Shown here one piece after another: positions 49,194 to 60,662 of a DNA stretch of 64,000 nt (positions are counted from its first letter, which is position 1; every line of letters begins with the position of its first letter). The position numbers and the translations under genes were made by a program. The notes under the pieces are model-generated. The model did not search any database and had not been told where the DNA came from. It saw nothing but the letters and a program-made list of their open reading frames with translations. Origin of the DNA: Edolisoma coerulescens (taxonomy: Eukaryota; Chordata; Aves; Passeriformes; Campephagidae); contig VWZW01006289.1 in assembly GCA_013397115.1 (NCBI GenBank), forward strand, positions 115,784-179,783. The letters are read 5' to 3'.

Positions 49194-50577
49194 ATTTATC
49201 TTTTTTTTGTGTGTGACACACCAAAAATAATGTATGAGCTCCCTCTGCTGCTTTATACAAAGAAATTAATCAAGAAAATTGCTTGCAAAGCTGAGAGCAC
49301 TTTATTCATATCTTGCTGATAATGCTGTATGCGCAAGTGGTACTAAAAATAAGTGTGTATTATGCTTGCAAAGCACCGTCCAAACATTAAATAATTAAAT
49401 AAACAAAAGAATCTGTGTTGGCTTTTTTGACTCATAAAATGTTCCAAATATATCTGTTTTTATTGAATGAAACATATTAACACTTTAGGTAAGAGAATGT
49501 TTTCTGACTTCTGAGAAGGTATCAGTAAAATCAGTGAAAGCTCTATTGAGAGGTAAGATACATAAAATATCGCTAGGTTTTTGTCTCTTCTTAAAGGAAA
49601 TAAATAATTTTTAAATGTTTAGCAGTGATATATTATTGTGTTACAAGTTTTATGATGTCTTTTGCACTTTGTTAAACAAGCTATTTATAGTTACACAACA
49701 TGACATAAGCTACTCTCGAAGTTTATCTGAACTTCTAAGTCCCATAGAAAGAAAAACCAGACTATTTTAGTGATGAAAATAGACCCCTGCAGAAGAATAT
49801 TGTTCTAAAGACTCTAAAAAGCTCTAAAATATATTTTTGTCTTTTGTTTCTTTTCTCTTCTTCCTAATTCTTCTGCTTTTAAAATGGTGCAAGAGCATTA
49901 TCTGAAATACATATTATTTTATGCATCGGAAAGGTAATTTTGATAAATTGTCTTGCAAACAGGTTATTTCCTGAAGGGGTAAAATCAAAAGTGTAGTTCT
50001 ATGAATATATTCAAAGAAAAAGTTAGATCTGGGTGAAAATTTTTAGTCAATTTTTCATCCTGAAAAGTTTAGATTTAGTTAAACAGGAAAAATATGATGT
50101 ATTTCTATCAATTCAAAGAATAAGTTTGAATGACTTTTGAAAGATTTTTTTGACATTTTGAGTTGCAGAATAATAGACTGAAGATACCCCTGGAGTCATC
50201 TGATCCCTGCCCAAATTAAAGTGTCTCAATATTGCTTAAGTGGATGCTTTTCTCTAAAAATGTACTTTAGTTAAAAAAAAAAAAAAAGGAAAAGATATGC
50301 AGGAAAAGCTCCCAAAGTAAATGAACATTTTGAATCACACTAGACACTAAATATGACACAAAGCAATGCTTGACTTTGCCTTACAACTTACTAAGAATAA
50401 AAAATAGAAGAAAGATTTATTGTCAGACCTGTTCATGAACAATCATATTGTATGTGCAGGGGCTGCTTGATCTCAACTGAGAATGAAAGACACTGAGAAC
50501 CAAATAGAAGAAGTCTTTTGCTGGGCTTGCACCAATCAGGTAGGCTGAGCCAAACACCCAGTGGAGCTTCCTTCATA
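49194..50577. other. non-coding AT-rich stretch
   Basis: Very AT-rich, with an A15 run at 50273-50287. No frame of note and no repeat family recognised. Confidence 0.55.
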
Positions 50578-50990
50578 TTACAGAATCACAGAGTCATTAG
50601 GTTGGAAAAGACCTCCAATATCATCAAGTCCAACCTTTGGTTGATCACCACATTGCCAGCACTATGTGCCATGTCCAGTCATTTCTTGAACACTTCAGGG
50701 ATGGTGGCTCCACCACCTCCCTGAGCAGTCTGTTCCAATGCTTAACAACCCTTTTCATGAAGAGCTTCTTCCTGATTTCCAGCCCAAATCTCCCCTGGTT
50801 CAGCTTGAGCCTATCTCTCATCCTGTCACTGGTTGCCTGGGAGAAGAGACTGACCCCCATCTTGCCACATCCGCCTTTTAAGTAGTCATAGAGAGTGGTA
50901 AGGTCCCCCCGAGCCTCCTTTTCTGCAGGTTCAACAACCCCAGCTCCCTCAGCCGCTCCTCATAGGACTTACTCTCTAGACCTTTCACCA
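50578..50990 (-). mobile_element. CR1 LINE, 5'-truncated copy
   Basis: The plus strand starts CAGAATCACAGAGTCATTAGG, or its continuation TTGGAAAAGACCTCCAATATC, which is the reverse complement of the avian CR1 3' end. On the minus strand the body translates to the C-terminal end of the CR1 reverse-transcriptase ORF2. Readable pieces are LFSQATSDRMRDRLKLNQG, RFGLEIRKKLFMKRVVKHW and NRLLREVVEPPSL, matching 'SLFSQVTSNR..GLKLCQGRFRLDIRKNFF.KRVVRHWNRLPREVVESPSLE'. Frameshifts and stops make it inactive. It runs 3'-to-5' along the plus strand up to the 'cctcataggactt...ctagacctttcacca' region, where it ends at an inversion. Non-LTR elements of this clade are commonly 5'-truncated and leave no clear target-site duplication. 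Confidence 0.92.
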
Positions 50991-51048
50991 GGAAGGCAAT
51001 GAAGTTGGTGAAGGGTAGAGAGTCTTTTAAGGAGCAGCTAAAAGAGCA
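50991..51048 (+). mobile_element. inverted CR1 segment forming a fold-back with the adjacent CR1
   Basis: From about 50991 the same CR1 region is read in the sense direction on the plus strand (GGAAGGCAATGAAGTTGGTG, then AAGGGTAGAGAG, then GGAGCAGCT). It is complementary to 50951-50990 with a few mismatches and small gaps, giving a hairpin with a ~15-nt loop. The junction is abrupt. The pattern is that of a 5'-inverted insertion, as produced by twin priming or template switching during target-primed reverse transcription. Confidence 0.75.
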
Positions 51049-52114
51049 CAAATCTGCAAGAATGGTAAAAGCTAATAAACTTCAGTAATTTCAAGTTTTC
51101 AGAAAATTTTCATTGCTTTGACTACTTCTGCATTTTGACTTACAGGACTGATCATTTCCTTGGCTTTTGAATACTCGTCTATCTAAGATTCTCGCAACAC
51201 CTTTGTTTAACAATTATTTGCTGCATGGTCCCTGTATGGGTTGAGTGGGACTGCCTTTCCTTAACTTTCACTCCGTATATGTCAACTGTTGCACCACAGA
51301 CCTGTAACTGAAAGGCAATTTGTTGCAGCCATTTCTATTGTGGGGCTGTTTTCTCATTTGTCATAACATTTTAAACATCTGTAACTTGTTTCTCTGTGTG
51401 TGTAAAAATTGATGCCTAGACTAAGCATGTAGCTATCTGTATTTTTTTCACCATTAATGACTTAGCAAGGATAAGAGGCATTTGATATCCTCCTTTTTTT
51501 TGTCAAGGCTTGCTTCTGTGATACTATAAGAAAACAATATTTCTGTCTGATTAAGTGTTGAGCTGGGATTTTGAGCTTTGCTAAGTAACAGGTATAACAG
51601 AATCCTTCTTAATTGCTGTGTATGTTACTGGACCAAATTGCTCAGGACAGTAACTATTGGGTAGCTGCACTGAAAATGAGTGCACCTCTCACAAAAACTG
51701 AGCTTTAATAAGCTATCCTTATTTGTCCACATTTGCCAGCCCTTTGTACCATGGCAATCTTTCTGTTGACACTTCTGATAACCAAATTTGGGTCTAATAA
51801 ATACGCTACTCACTGATGGAGCTATAATTATCCAATCTGCAGGCTTTGCACATATCAGAGTTGTTGAATCAGATATTCTAACACCGGCCATGATGTCTCT
51901 TCTGGCAACTTCACCACCTCAGTAGTTCGTGTTTTTCAGTTTTAAATTGGTAACATTACATGTCTTTAATAGGTTATTACTGGAATCCTTTACACAACAG
52001 AGATGTAGTGAATACAAATAGAGTACTTGACAAATCACAGACTGTAATGGTTGGCAGATCCCATTGGCAATTTTGTAATGTGCTCAGGATCACAGATATT
52101 AGAGTTGGAAAAGA
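51049..52114. other. non-coding stretch, nothing recognised
   Basis: No frame, repeat or CpG signal of note. A GATCACAGATATTAGAGTTG / GAAAAGAC string at about 52089-52116 superficially resembles a CR1 tail, but its flanks do not continue the match. Confidence 0.5.
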
Positions 52115-52197
52115 CACAGTCGGTGAAATCCTAGGTTGAGTGAAGGAAATGGCAGAATTTTCTGTTGAGTTCAATGGGACCAGTTGCATTAATAGTG
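52115..52197. repeat. fragment of an old amniote interspersed repeat
   Basis: 'ggtgaaatcctaggttgag', 'tgaaggaaatggcagaatttt' and 'gttgagttcaatgggaccag' line up with a motif chain I recall from bird and reptile genomes ('ggtgaaatcctgg', 'tgaagtcaatggcaaaactccc', 'attgacttcaatgggaccagg'). The resemblance covers about 80 bp with substitutions throughout. Family not named. Confidence 0.45.
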
Positions 52198-55100
52198 TTG
52201 CGTTATATCCCCTTCCAGTATTGATCATAGCTATCCAGTCTGTGTGCAGTTCTACAGGGAGCTCCTTGAATCCAAGCACTGAGGCTTGGTAGGAAAGTAT
52301 GTAGCTATAAGCTTTATTGATTTCTGCATTCATTTAGCACTGGCCAAACTCTCAAGGCCCTATCTGGGCTTATTCAAAATTTACTAAGTTTCTTCTTGTT
52401 GTATAATCCTGGTCAGGAATCCAAGGGGATGTACCTGGGACATTACCCAGAACAGCTTGAAGTGACTGAAAATTCTTACAAGATCCAGAATGACTTCTGC
52501 TGAGCTTCCCAGATGTTTGCAGCAAGCACAGCAGGCTTATTTAATGTTATGTGTTGGAGCCGTGGGCTCCTTCTTGAACCTTGAGTCTTAAATTTTCCAC
52601 TGCCATCAGAAATATAAATGACCCGTTAAAGAGGAAACTGAGTATGCCTTCCATAACAAGGTTCCCTCAGGTGGCAAACAGGCAGAAGGCTACCAAGGAA
52701 AGGAGGCAGTTTGTGATGAGGGTACTGCCTCATCATTGCTCTTACAAGAGCAGTGCCGGGCAGTATTCTATACCAGATGCATAATTTAGAACACCCTGAA
52801 CCTCATTTGCTCTCAGGTTGTCCTAAACATTCCTCAAATCCATTCTAAAAGTTGAGGTTCAAGATCAATAAAGTGGAAATGTGACTTCAATGCACTTTTT
52901 TACTTGTGGTCATAATGAACATAAACTAAGAATTGAGTCCCTGGGGTGGTTGCACAGTTTCACTGTCTTTTCTCAAGTCTTCAAGCTTCTGTTCTGCTAA
53001 ATGGAAATTAGAGGCCAGTCTCCAGATGTGAGCCCTTGAGAAGAAAAGCTACTAACAGCTGCAAAACTTTACCTAGCATGTAACTAGTGCACTAATATAT
53101 TCTGCTGATAAAATCCCATGGTCATGTATTGTTTCAAATCCTTCCACTGACTTGCAGGCAGTAACTGAAAAGCAAAAATTCAAGGTGATCATTGCCTCAA
53201 TAAAAACCTTTCAAAGCCAAGTGTAAATGAACGCTGTAAATTGCACTTTTTTTCCCCTGTGCGTCTCACAGATCTGAACTCTGAGGATCAATCAGTTGCA
53301 CATAGGAGTCATGACCTTGCTCTCATTGCTCTAAGGAACTGTTGTCTCGCTGCATGCTATGACCCTTGGCATGAACCTGGTAATATTACTACTTGTGGGT
53401 CTATCAACAACAAGCCCTCTGTGGTCCCAATGTGCTTAGGAAAACTTAATTCCTCTTGTTCCAAATGTAGGGATCTCTTTTGTGCCAATTACCCTTTGAC
53501 ACTGCTATTCAAGCTTACTTTTCCAAACACTGGTCCCATAAACACTACTCTCTTCACAGGGACATAGGCTGGCAATAGCAAGGAAAACTAGTGCAAAAAT
53601 GTTTTCTTTTGATGTTCTGATTTTGGGATGGTTGCTAAATGTATGTTGCTGCCTTTTAGGAAGCTTTGCGTAGTGGCTGGATAGCTGACTTCTTTGTGAT
53701 GTAATCTTCAATTTTCTTGTAGGCTTAGCAGACAGGTTGTAAATGCTTTGTGGTCCTCGTGGTAAGTGTTAGATCTTGCTATGAATCTAAGGGTGAAATC
53801 AGATTCCTACAAATCACTATTCAAATATACATTAGCTTTGACTGCCTGGGTGGTCAGTCACAGTCTCAAAGAAACCTCTGTGCTATACTAGCCTTGGAAA
53901 TGCATATTTCAGTTATTTCCACATTCTTCAACCAAAATCACTTCCTAAGACAAGGAGCTGAGTCCTGACCAAGACAGTTCAGATGCTGCAGCAGCAGCAC
54001 TGTTAATGCCCACAGTCGCTCTGCTTGCTGATTCCATAGAAGGAGCATCTGAATGGTGCATGTGTGTCTGTTAGCAGCCATTTACACCTGAACTATCCAT
54101 CAGGGGCTGGGAAGTGAAAATTTGGTACACAACACACCAGAGCACAAGGGAATGCTTGGCCTTCTCCACTAACTTCTTCACTGGCAACTTTTGTCTAGCA
54201 CTCTGCTCCTTTACTGAGCAAATAAATACCTTGATCACTGGTTTCCAAGGTAAGGTCCTGGTACCTTTTCCAGCTGAGTGGCAGGTTGCCCCACCAGTGG
54301 GCAGCTGGGCAGCACGGTTTAGGCTGTCTGTTTGCCAGGTGAGCAGGCTGGTGGCCCTGGCGTACAGCAGGATGCAAGAGACCTGAAGGAGAGGAAGCAC
54401 AACTGATGGTAGCTGATAGTTTGACAGCCTGCAGGTCTTTCACAGGCTCATCCAAAGCACAAATGCCACTTCTGGGTCTTGAGAAGGGCAGAGTGAGCTT
54501 AAAAAGGATGAAGGCTGACATTGCAAGGAGTGTTGTTGGGATAGACTGAGCTCTCTTCCTGGTCGCTGATCTGCTCAGGGGCTTTCAGGAACATGCTATT
54601 TTGTGCTTAGCCACAATTTCTGCACTTTGCTGTAACTCACAGAGCTAGACTGTGCTCCTCAGGGCAAGGCTTGTGCTGCCTGCCCATCTTCTCAGCAGGG
54701 CTCCTTGGGTTGTGCTCAGCCCAGGTCCTGACACACCACCCCTGCTGTTCCTCTCCCTGGAGGGGAGCAGGGAAACTCCTGTGCAGCTGTGAGGAGCCCA
54801 CAGCCAGACCTCAGCTACCGCTGCACGTGAAGTAAGCTGGGTGTTTTTCTCATATTGGGGGCTGCAGTTGGGAGCAGCCACCGTGAAAATAAGTAACTGC
54901 TCCCCTGCCTCTTCGGCAGCTAAAATGATAAGGAGGTGCCTTCTTGGACACATGAAGGCAAATGGAGGAGTGAGCTGCAGTAGTTAACAGCAGGCAGGAT
55001 CTGCTTCTCTAGTGCCTGTCATTCCTTTGCCTTAAGACCATGAGGATGGCCTGTGGTGCAGTTCATCTGGCCTGAAGCTTTCTGCTTTAGAAAGAAAAAA

Positions 55101-55819
55101 AAGGTTCACTGTCTGCTTTTTCTATTCCTCTGGTCATTCTGTGAAAATTAATGTTTCTCTTGCTGTTGTTGTTGGCATTTTTAACAGAAAGTCAGCAGTT
55201 TGGGAACTGGTGATCTGCCAAAGTGGCAACCACACACTAAAAGGTAAGGGCTGCCCACCCTGGCCATAGGCTGGACAGGCTGTCAAAGGGAATGGAAGTG
55301 GATGAGGGAAAGGGAACAGGCAAGAATGAATGGAAGTGGATGAGGGTTGTAGCATCAGGTTCACTTTTCAGGGTTACATTGGATGGTCTTTATTGTGATG
55401 TTTTCTGCTTCCTTCTGCCCCGGATGTTTCAGTCATGTCCCACGGGGGTGCTCAAAGAAGCAACAGTAAATTTCCTTCCCTTAACAAGTGGCACTGGTGA
55501 AACTGTGCTCCCATTGCTGGCTGATTTAGTGAAGAAACTGTTGTCCTGGTCTTAGTTTACTGCCAAATCCTGTTGTGGGCACACAGCAAAAAGGGAAGCT
55601 TTTTTATAGATATTCTCTATGTATTGTAGATGGCAATATTTTTTTGCTCAGAAAACTCTGTGTAAGGTGAAACAAAGAGTGAGGATACCCCCAACCCCAA
55701 GGAAGAGAGCTTTGGAAAGTTACATGTAAAGGAAAAAGAGATACACAGCCTATCCACTGAATTTGTACGGACTGGGTTTTTTCTGACACGCTAACTAATG
55801 GCACTGAAGTTTTAGTGGC
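52198..55819. other. non-coding stretch with one local duplication
   Basis: The string AATGGAAGTGGATGAGGG occurs at 55291-55308 and again at 55329-55346, a 38-bp tandem duplication. A 108-codon plus-strand frame (53241-53567) is Cys- and Asn-rich in its centre but not recognised. GC content rises modestly near 54200-55300 without forming a CpG island. Confidence 0.5.
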
Positions 55820-55840
55820 CTTTGATCTTTGATCTTTGAT
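55820..55840 (+). promoter_or_regulatory. three tandem TCF/LEF-type heptamers
   Basis: CTTTGAT occurs three times head to tail with a 7-bp period (55820-55826, 55827-55833, 55834-55840). CTTTGAT fits the TCF/LEF consensus CTTTGWW, through which beta-catenin acts. Perfect tandem heptamers could also be a simple microsatellite, and no promoter is adjacent. Confidence 0.4.
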
Positions 55841-55883
55841 ACTGATTATAGCAATTTAGTTTAAAAGGCCTGACTTGGGTCAT

Positions 55884-55920
55884 CTATTATTATTATTATA
55901 GTAGGTTTATAGTAGGTTTA
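55884..55920 (+). repeat. (ATT)n and an 11-bp tandem duplication
   Basis: Five ATT units are followed by two copies of ATAGTAGGTTT. Simple slippage products. Confidence 0.8.
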
Positions 55921-56660
55921 GTGTTTTTGTTTGAGCAGCTCAGTTAATTTTAGGTGGAAAAGGCCTTATTCTCCTGTGGTTAGCACTTTGGGTAGTCACT
56001 TCCTGAAGAGCTTCCTCTCTTGGCGGCTGCCTTTGGGCACTTATTTCCAGTGAGTTAAGGTGGGCTTTTGGGTCAGAGCTTAGAGAGCTGTGAGTCAGGA
56101 GAGAATCAAGGATGATGTATTTTTCTCACTTTCTCTATCTCTGTGCTGCTTTATTTCTGGAAAATCAAATATAACAGTTTAATCAAAAAGGAAGTGGGAA
56201 ACAATGTAAAAATACTGCCTAGCTTTTGCACAAATAAAGAATAAATGAAATAGAAGCATATTCATCAAAATCCAAGTCAATACTGAAATAAAGCTGGCCC
56301 CTGTTGGTATATGCAACATAAAAGGAAAAGAAAAAAATGTAGGGAGCAAAGCACTTAAGAAAAGGATTTTTTTTTTTTTTTTGTGAAATAACTGTTTTTC
56401 AGAATATAATAGCAGTAACACAGTCTATGCATAAATGTTACGAGGAGGAAACTTAGGCTTTAAATTAGATATTTTTCTTTCTATGCAAAAAAAATAGCAG
56501 AGAACAGCTTTGGACACTGTTTAGGACTGGGACTTACAACCTGGGTAATTTGGAGGGGCTGAATTACAAATATCTAATGTGATTGATGGTAACAGGGCAG
56601 ATGGGCCCTTTAAAGTCCTGGCAAGGCAGGAGGTCACACTCATAATACTGTGGTGTACAG
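55921..56660. other. non-coding AT-rich stretch
   Basis: Contains a 16-bp T run at 56367-56382. Nothing else recognised. Confidence 0.6.
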
Positions 56661-56711
56661 GGACCGGGAATCCACCCAGGGGACTGGGAACCCTCCCAGG
56701 GGCTCCCAGCC
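56661..56711 (+). repeat. 20-bp GC-rich tandem duplication
   Basis: GGACCGGGAATCCACCCAGG is followed directly by GGACTGGGAACCCTCCCAGG, then a partial third GGCTCCCAGCC. The copies have diverged by four substitutions. This GC-rich block is isolated in AT-rich sequence. Confidence 0.8.
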
Positions 56712-58068
56712 AACAGCCTTAAATAAAGTTCTGGTGCAGAAGGAGTATTGAAAATGCTAATAAATAAATAAAATAAAAAGAGAAAAAATATAACAAAGTA
56801 GGCTGCAAAAGAACTATCAGTAAAAATATTTGTCTTTTAGAGTCTGAGGAAAACTGCTGCCTGTCTTTTTTTTGTTGCTCTTTCTCTTAGTCTTGGTTTG
56901 GGGACGGAGTTTTCCCTGTCGTGGCTACAGTATTTGGCCATATGATCTAGTGGAAAATGAGTTGGGGTTGCCTGCATCACCTACACAGTAGCCCCTAAGA
57001 GATTACCTGATTCCCACTCAGATCAGCTCACCTGCACCACCCTCCTACAGAGCTGTAACACCTTAATTCACCACCATGCCATAAGGTACTCACTGGGGCG
57101 AGAGAGCATTTTGTCCTCTTGGGTGAAAGCATTCCACCCAAGAGGATGCAAGGGCCCACCCAAGAACAGACTCTAATAGGAGACAGTGACTTTTTCCACA
57201 CCATAGCTCAAACAGTTAGCTTGGAAAGTGGTTGGGAAAACTCAATGATGACCTGTTCCATCAGATGATCAATAGATGCATCAGGTTTTCTGATGGAGTA
57301 CTAAGGTGGTGTCAAAGAAAGGCTTTAGGAAATTTGATTCCTTATGATTTGTTCTGGTCTTGTTCTTTGGGATTTAGAGAAGCTTTGGGGATGGAGGTGT
57401 ATACTTTTTTGAATAAAAAGTTGGGTTCACTTACACCAATATAATTCTGCCATGACTTTATCTATGTCATCTGAGTGAGACCTCTTGATGCCAAATGAAC
57501 GATTCTGGATAATGTAAAAATAAAGCTGTACAGGTTAAACCAAACTTGCCTTGCATATTGTCCAAGAGCCATAATCCCGAGAAAAATAAAACCAAAGTGA
57601 AAGGCAGGAGAGAGAAGAAGCTCATCAAATTTTCCCTTTCCCTTTCCACTGATGCCTTTATGATAACTGGATTTTGTGAGAAACAAAGGTCTGGAAAAAA
57701 AAATAGGACCCAGCTTGCTCTTGGCCTTGAAAGGAGACCTGCAAAAATTCATAGTGAATTTCACAGAAATCTTCAATCAAACCATCTTGGAGTTCTACAC
57801 AGTCATTGGGGTTACAGAAGCTCCAGTTTACTGCCGTTGGGAGGAGGCCAATAAATGGATCCCATTGCCAAGTGGTTGTGGTACCCGTAAAGTTTCTTGC
57901 AAGAGGTTCCATTTTAAGCACACTTCGCATCTAAGGAAGGCGTTGCTTTTATAATGGTTTATGATGTGGCCCTTATTGGACGCAACCTAACTTCTGGTGC
58001 CAGAGGTGTCTGTTCCATACAGGATGCAAAGTGACCTTTCTCCATATTGACCTTTTCATCCAGAAAAA
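56712..58068. other. non-coding stretch with a (TAAA)n run
   Basis: A (TAAA)n-like run lies at 56757-56780. Overlapping frames on both strands near 57460-57960 stay open for 90-104 codons, with no recognisable domain in any of them. Confidence 0.5.
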
Positions 58069-58082
58069 GAGAGAGAGAGAGA
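58069..58082 (+). repeat. (GA)7 microsatellite
   Basis: Seven GA units preceded by an A run. Short simple repeat. Confidence 0.85.
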
Positions 58083-60168
58083 CAGCACCTTTTTCTGAGG
58101 ATGTTGGTCAGGTAAAAGCATGGAAAGAGAAGACCAGAGTGCCAAGAGAAGCAGAAAAAGACACCGATGCATTGACATCCTTATGTAGAGATTTGACTTG
58201 TCTAAGTACCCCCTGCCCCACACAAGACAGGTTGTGTTGCAACTAGCGGCTGTGATGAGTCTCCTTACCCCTACTGTCCTTGAATGTGCTCTGGCAGGCC
58301 TGCATTTCCTGACTGATTTTTTTACCATGAGTATTGGAAAGGCAGATGTGTGGTTTGCCTCCTGGGCAGGAGAGCAACTGCCTGCAGAATGCTGTTAGCT
58401 GGGAAATTTAACTGCATAAACTGAAGTGCTGTGAGTGATAATTTTAGAATTGGCATGTTCTCCTTTCAACTTATAAACCTATTTTGATATTTATATAGAG
58501 CCATAAAATATAGCAGAAATGTTTTAATATATTTACGTTCATAGGACAGCTACATATATCCTGAAACCAAAGCTGTTATTTTTGTTTTATTTACTTGTTA
58601 TCCAATAATATTTAAATTATTGATCACATCCACTCAGGCTTAGTAAATCTTGCATTCACATGTTCTTTTTTAATGACTGAAATAGTGATTTTTTTGAGTC
58701 TGTGGATAATAACGTTAATAGGCATACAGTACTGAAGAACTGCTTTAACCGACCTACCAAACAAATATGTCTGCCACGATGCTGTCATGGTTACCTTTGA
58801 TGTGAAATCACCATCTTATTGTACAAGAAAGGAGGGGCAATGTCGTCTGGAAAGAAGAGTTCAGATGACAATGACATTGATTTCTGAGATGAGTTTCTGC
58901 TGTTATTTCTGCTGCTTTGACTTTCTTGGAGCTGTTAAGATTCAGCTGAGGGAAGAAATGAAAAAAAAAATGTGGCTTATAGAGGAGTAAAGAGTGCTCC
59001 TCATTTATCTGACAGAGAAATAAAGAATGAGAGGGGAGGACCCTCAGAGATTCTGATGTATTTGCTAAGAAAGAGACAGATGGAGGTAGAGTGAGTGGAA
59101 AGTTTTGATGAAGTTGGAAGGACTGAATAAAGGAAGTTCCATTCAGAGTGGGAAGTGTGTTCTTCAACATCACCACCAGTTTGGCTCCAAGTCAAATTAA
59201 ATAATAGATGTTTTCCTTGACCTTGTGCTACTTTCACAGTGTGTTACATGATATGTTCAAAAATTATACTGCCTCTTAATAATACTCCTCACTTTGGTGT
59301 TATTATTGGAGTACCACATACAGCCTAATCTTCCAGGCTTCACTTGGACAGAACTGTTAGTGTTTTCAGAGCAGGTTTCACCAAAATGTCCAAGGACAGC
59401 TAGTGAATACGGTCTCATTTCAGAGCGGTACTACACATTCCCAGCACTCACTGAAATGGTAGCTGAAATAGGTTGGAAATATCACAACAGAAGTGTTTGG
59501 ACATACATCAGCATTGTTTGTTTTCATGAGTCTGGAAATACTACAAGATTGTCTGGACACAGCAAAAGAAGAGTGAATCTGTCCAATGGAAAAGAATGGA
59601 CTTTAGGTTAATCTGGAAGACACAGATGGATCCCCCTTGGAATCAGCTTGTTCACCTCTGGCCCCTAGAAAACATTCAGTAATGGGCCAGCACTGTCAAG
59701 GACCTGTAACAATGAGCTCAGAACTCTTTCAGATCAGCATTAATAGGATGTGCCTGTGCTTGTAAGGATGCCTAGTCTGCATTTTATAGGTGCATAAATA
59801 ACTTGGCAGACTAAATTAATGCACAAGCCAGGTTAAGACCTTTATAAAAGAAAAAGATTGTTGCATTATTGGCGTTAATATGATTGAAAGGGTGAGTGCA
59901 GAGATATGATGCCATATGGTGGTAAGCAAGGCCTGTGGTAAGCTTTCTGCTGGGAAACGGTGTCGCCTTAGGGAAGTGGAGCAGAGAGTGACTAGGGTAG
60001 GGTACCACTCATGAAGATCTTCCTCAGGTTTCCCTTGTTATCATTGCTAGCGAAGGAATGGGGAATTTAACTATACTGACCTGCTGTAGAGTAGAGAATT
60101 TATAGACTTTTCCCTTAGGACAGGAGAAGCATTTCTGTTGTACTCTGTACTTTTCCTTTATTTGTACT
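58083..60168. other. non-coding stretch, nothing recognised
   Basis: Very AT-rich around 58430-58720 (TTTAAATTATTGATC-type strings), without repeats that I can name. Frames up to 122 codons (58808-59176, minus) look random. Confidence 0.5.
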
Positions 60169-60396
60169 TTGCCTGCCATCTCCAAATGTGCATGCCATCT
60201 TAACCCCAAAAGAGATCTCTTGTTCAGGAAAATGCTGCCTAAAGTGAAGACTTTGGAAGAGCTCTCAAAAATACACTTGGATGTGATTAAGCATTCCGGT
60301 AATGATCAGAGTGTGCACAAAGAACTGGAGGGAAGGACAGAGAATGAGGAGGAAGAGGCAGAGCTCAGTGTTGTCAGAAAGCCACAAGATCTTTGA
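60169..60396 (+). other. unrecognised 75-codon open frame, possibly an exon
   Basis: The frame has a protein-like composition toward its end, with charged runs such as LPKVKTLEELSKIHLDVIKH followed by an acidic ENEEEEAEL stretch and a TGA stop. Within it a pyrimidine-poor TTCAG precedes 60229 and a GGTAATGA string lies near 60298, which could be weak acceptor and donor sites. I recognise no family, and the acceptor lacks a good polypyrimidine tract. More likely a chance frame, but it is the one short frame whose composition drew attention. Confidence 0.15.
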
Positions 60397-60639
60397 ATTA
60401 TTACACTGAAAATTCAAACTACTCTATGAAAATTGATGGAAGTGGCATGTAAGGTTGTTCTCCCCTGTACCTTATGTCCAAAGTTTACATTTTGTAATAT
60501 GTTTATCTATAATTCAAACCTAGGAGTCTGAGTGACCTCAGGTTATTTTTTTAGGCAGTCTCAATTTACGTGACTCTATGCATGATGACTCTTTTAGACA
60601 CAGAAAAGACATGTTGATGTGCTTTGAAATCAAAATGAA
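60397..60639. other. non-coding stretch, nothing recognised
   Basis: Short AT-rich spacer with no features. Confidence 0.6.
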
Positions 60640-60662
60640 TACACACACACACCCCCCCCCCN
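60640..60662 (+). repeat. (AC)6-poly(C) run ending in an ambiguous base
   Basis: An AC dinucleotide run (60641-60652) passes into ten C (60652-60661) and then N at 60662, the only undetermined base in the window. The run length is probably unreliable because sequencing slips in such tracts. Confidence 0.9.

Noticed and set aside
52085..52118. CR1-tail-like string 'gatcacagatattagagttg' / 'gaaaagac'
   Set aside because: Only the first ~30 bases resemble the CR1 end. The sequence on either side does not continue the match.
57462..57960. Cluster of 90-104-codon frames on both strands
   Set aside because: Frames overlap in several phases, none has a recognisable domain, and no splice or promoter signals accompany them.
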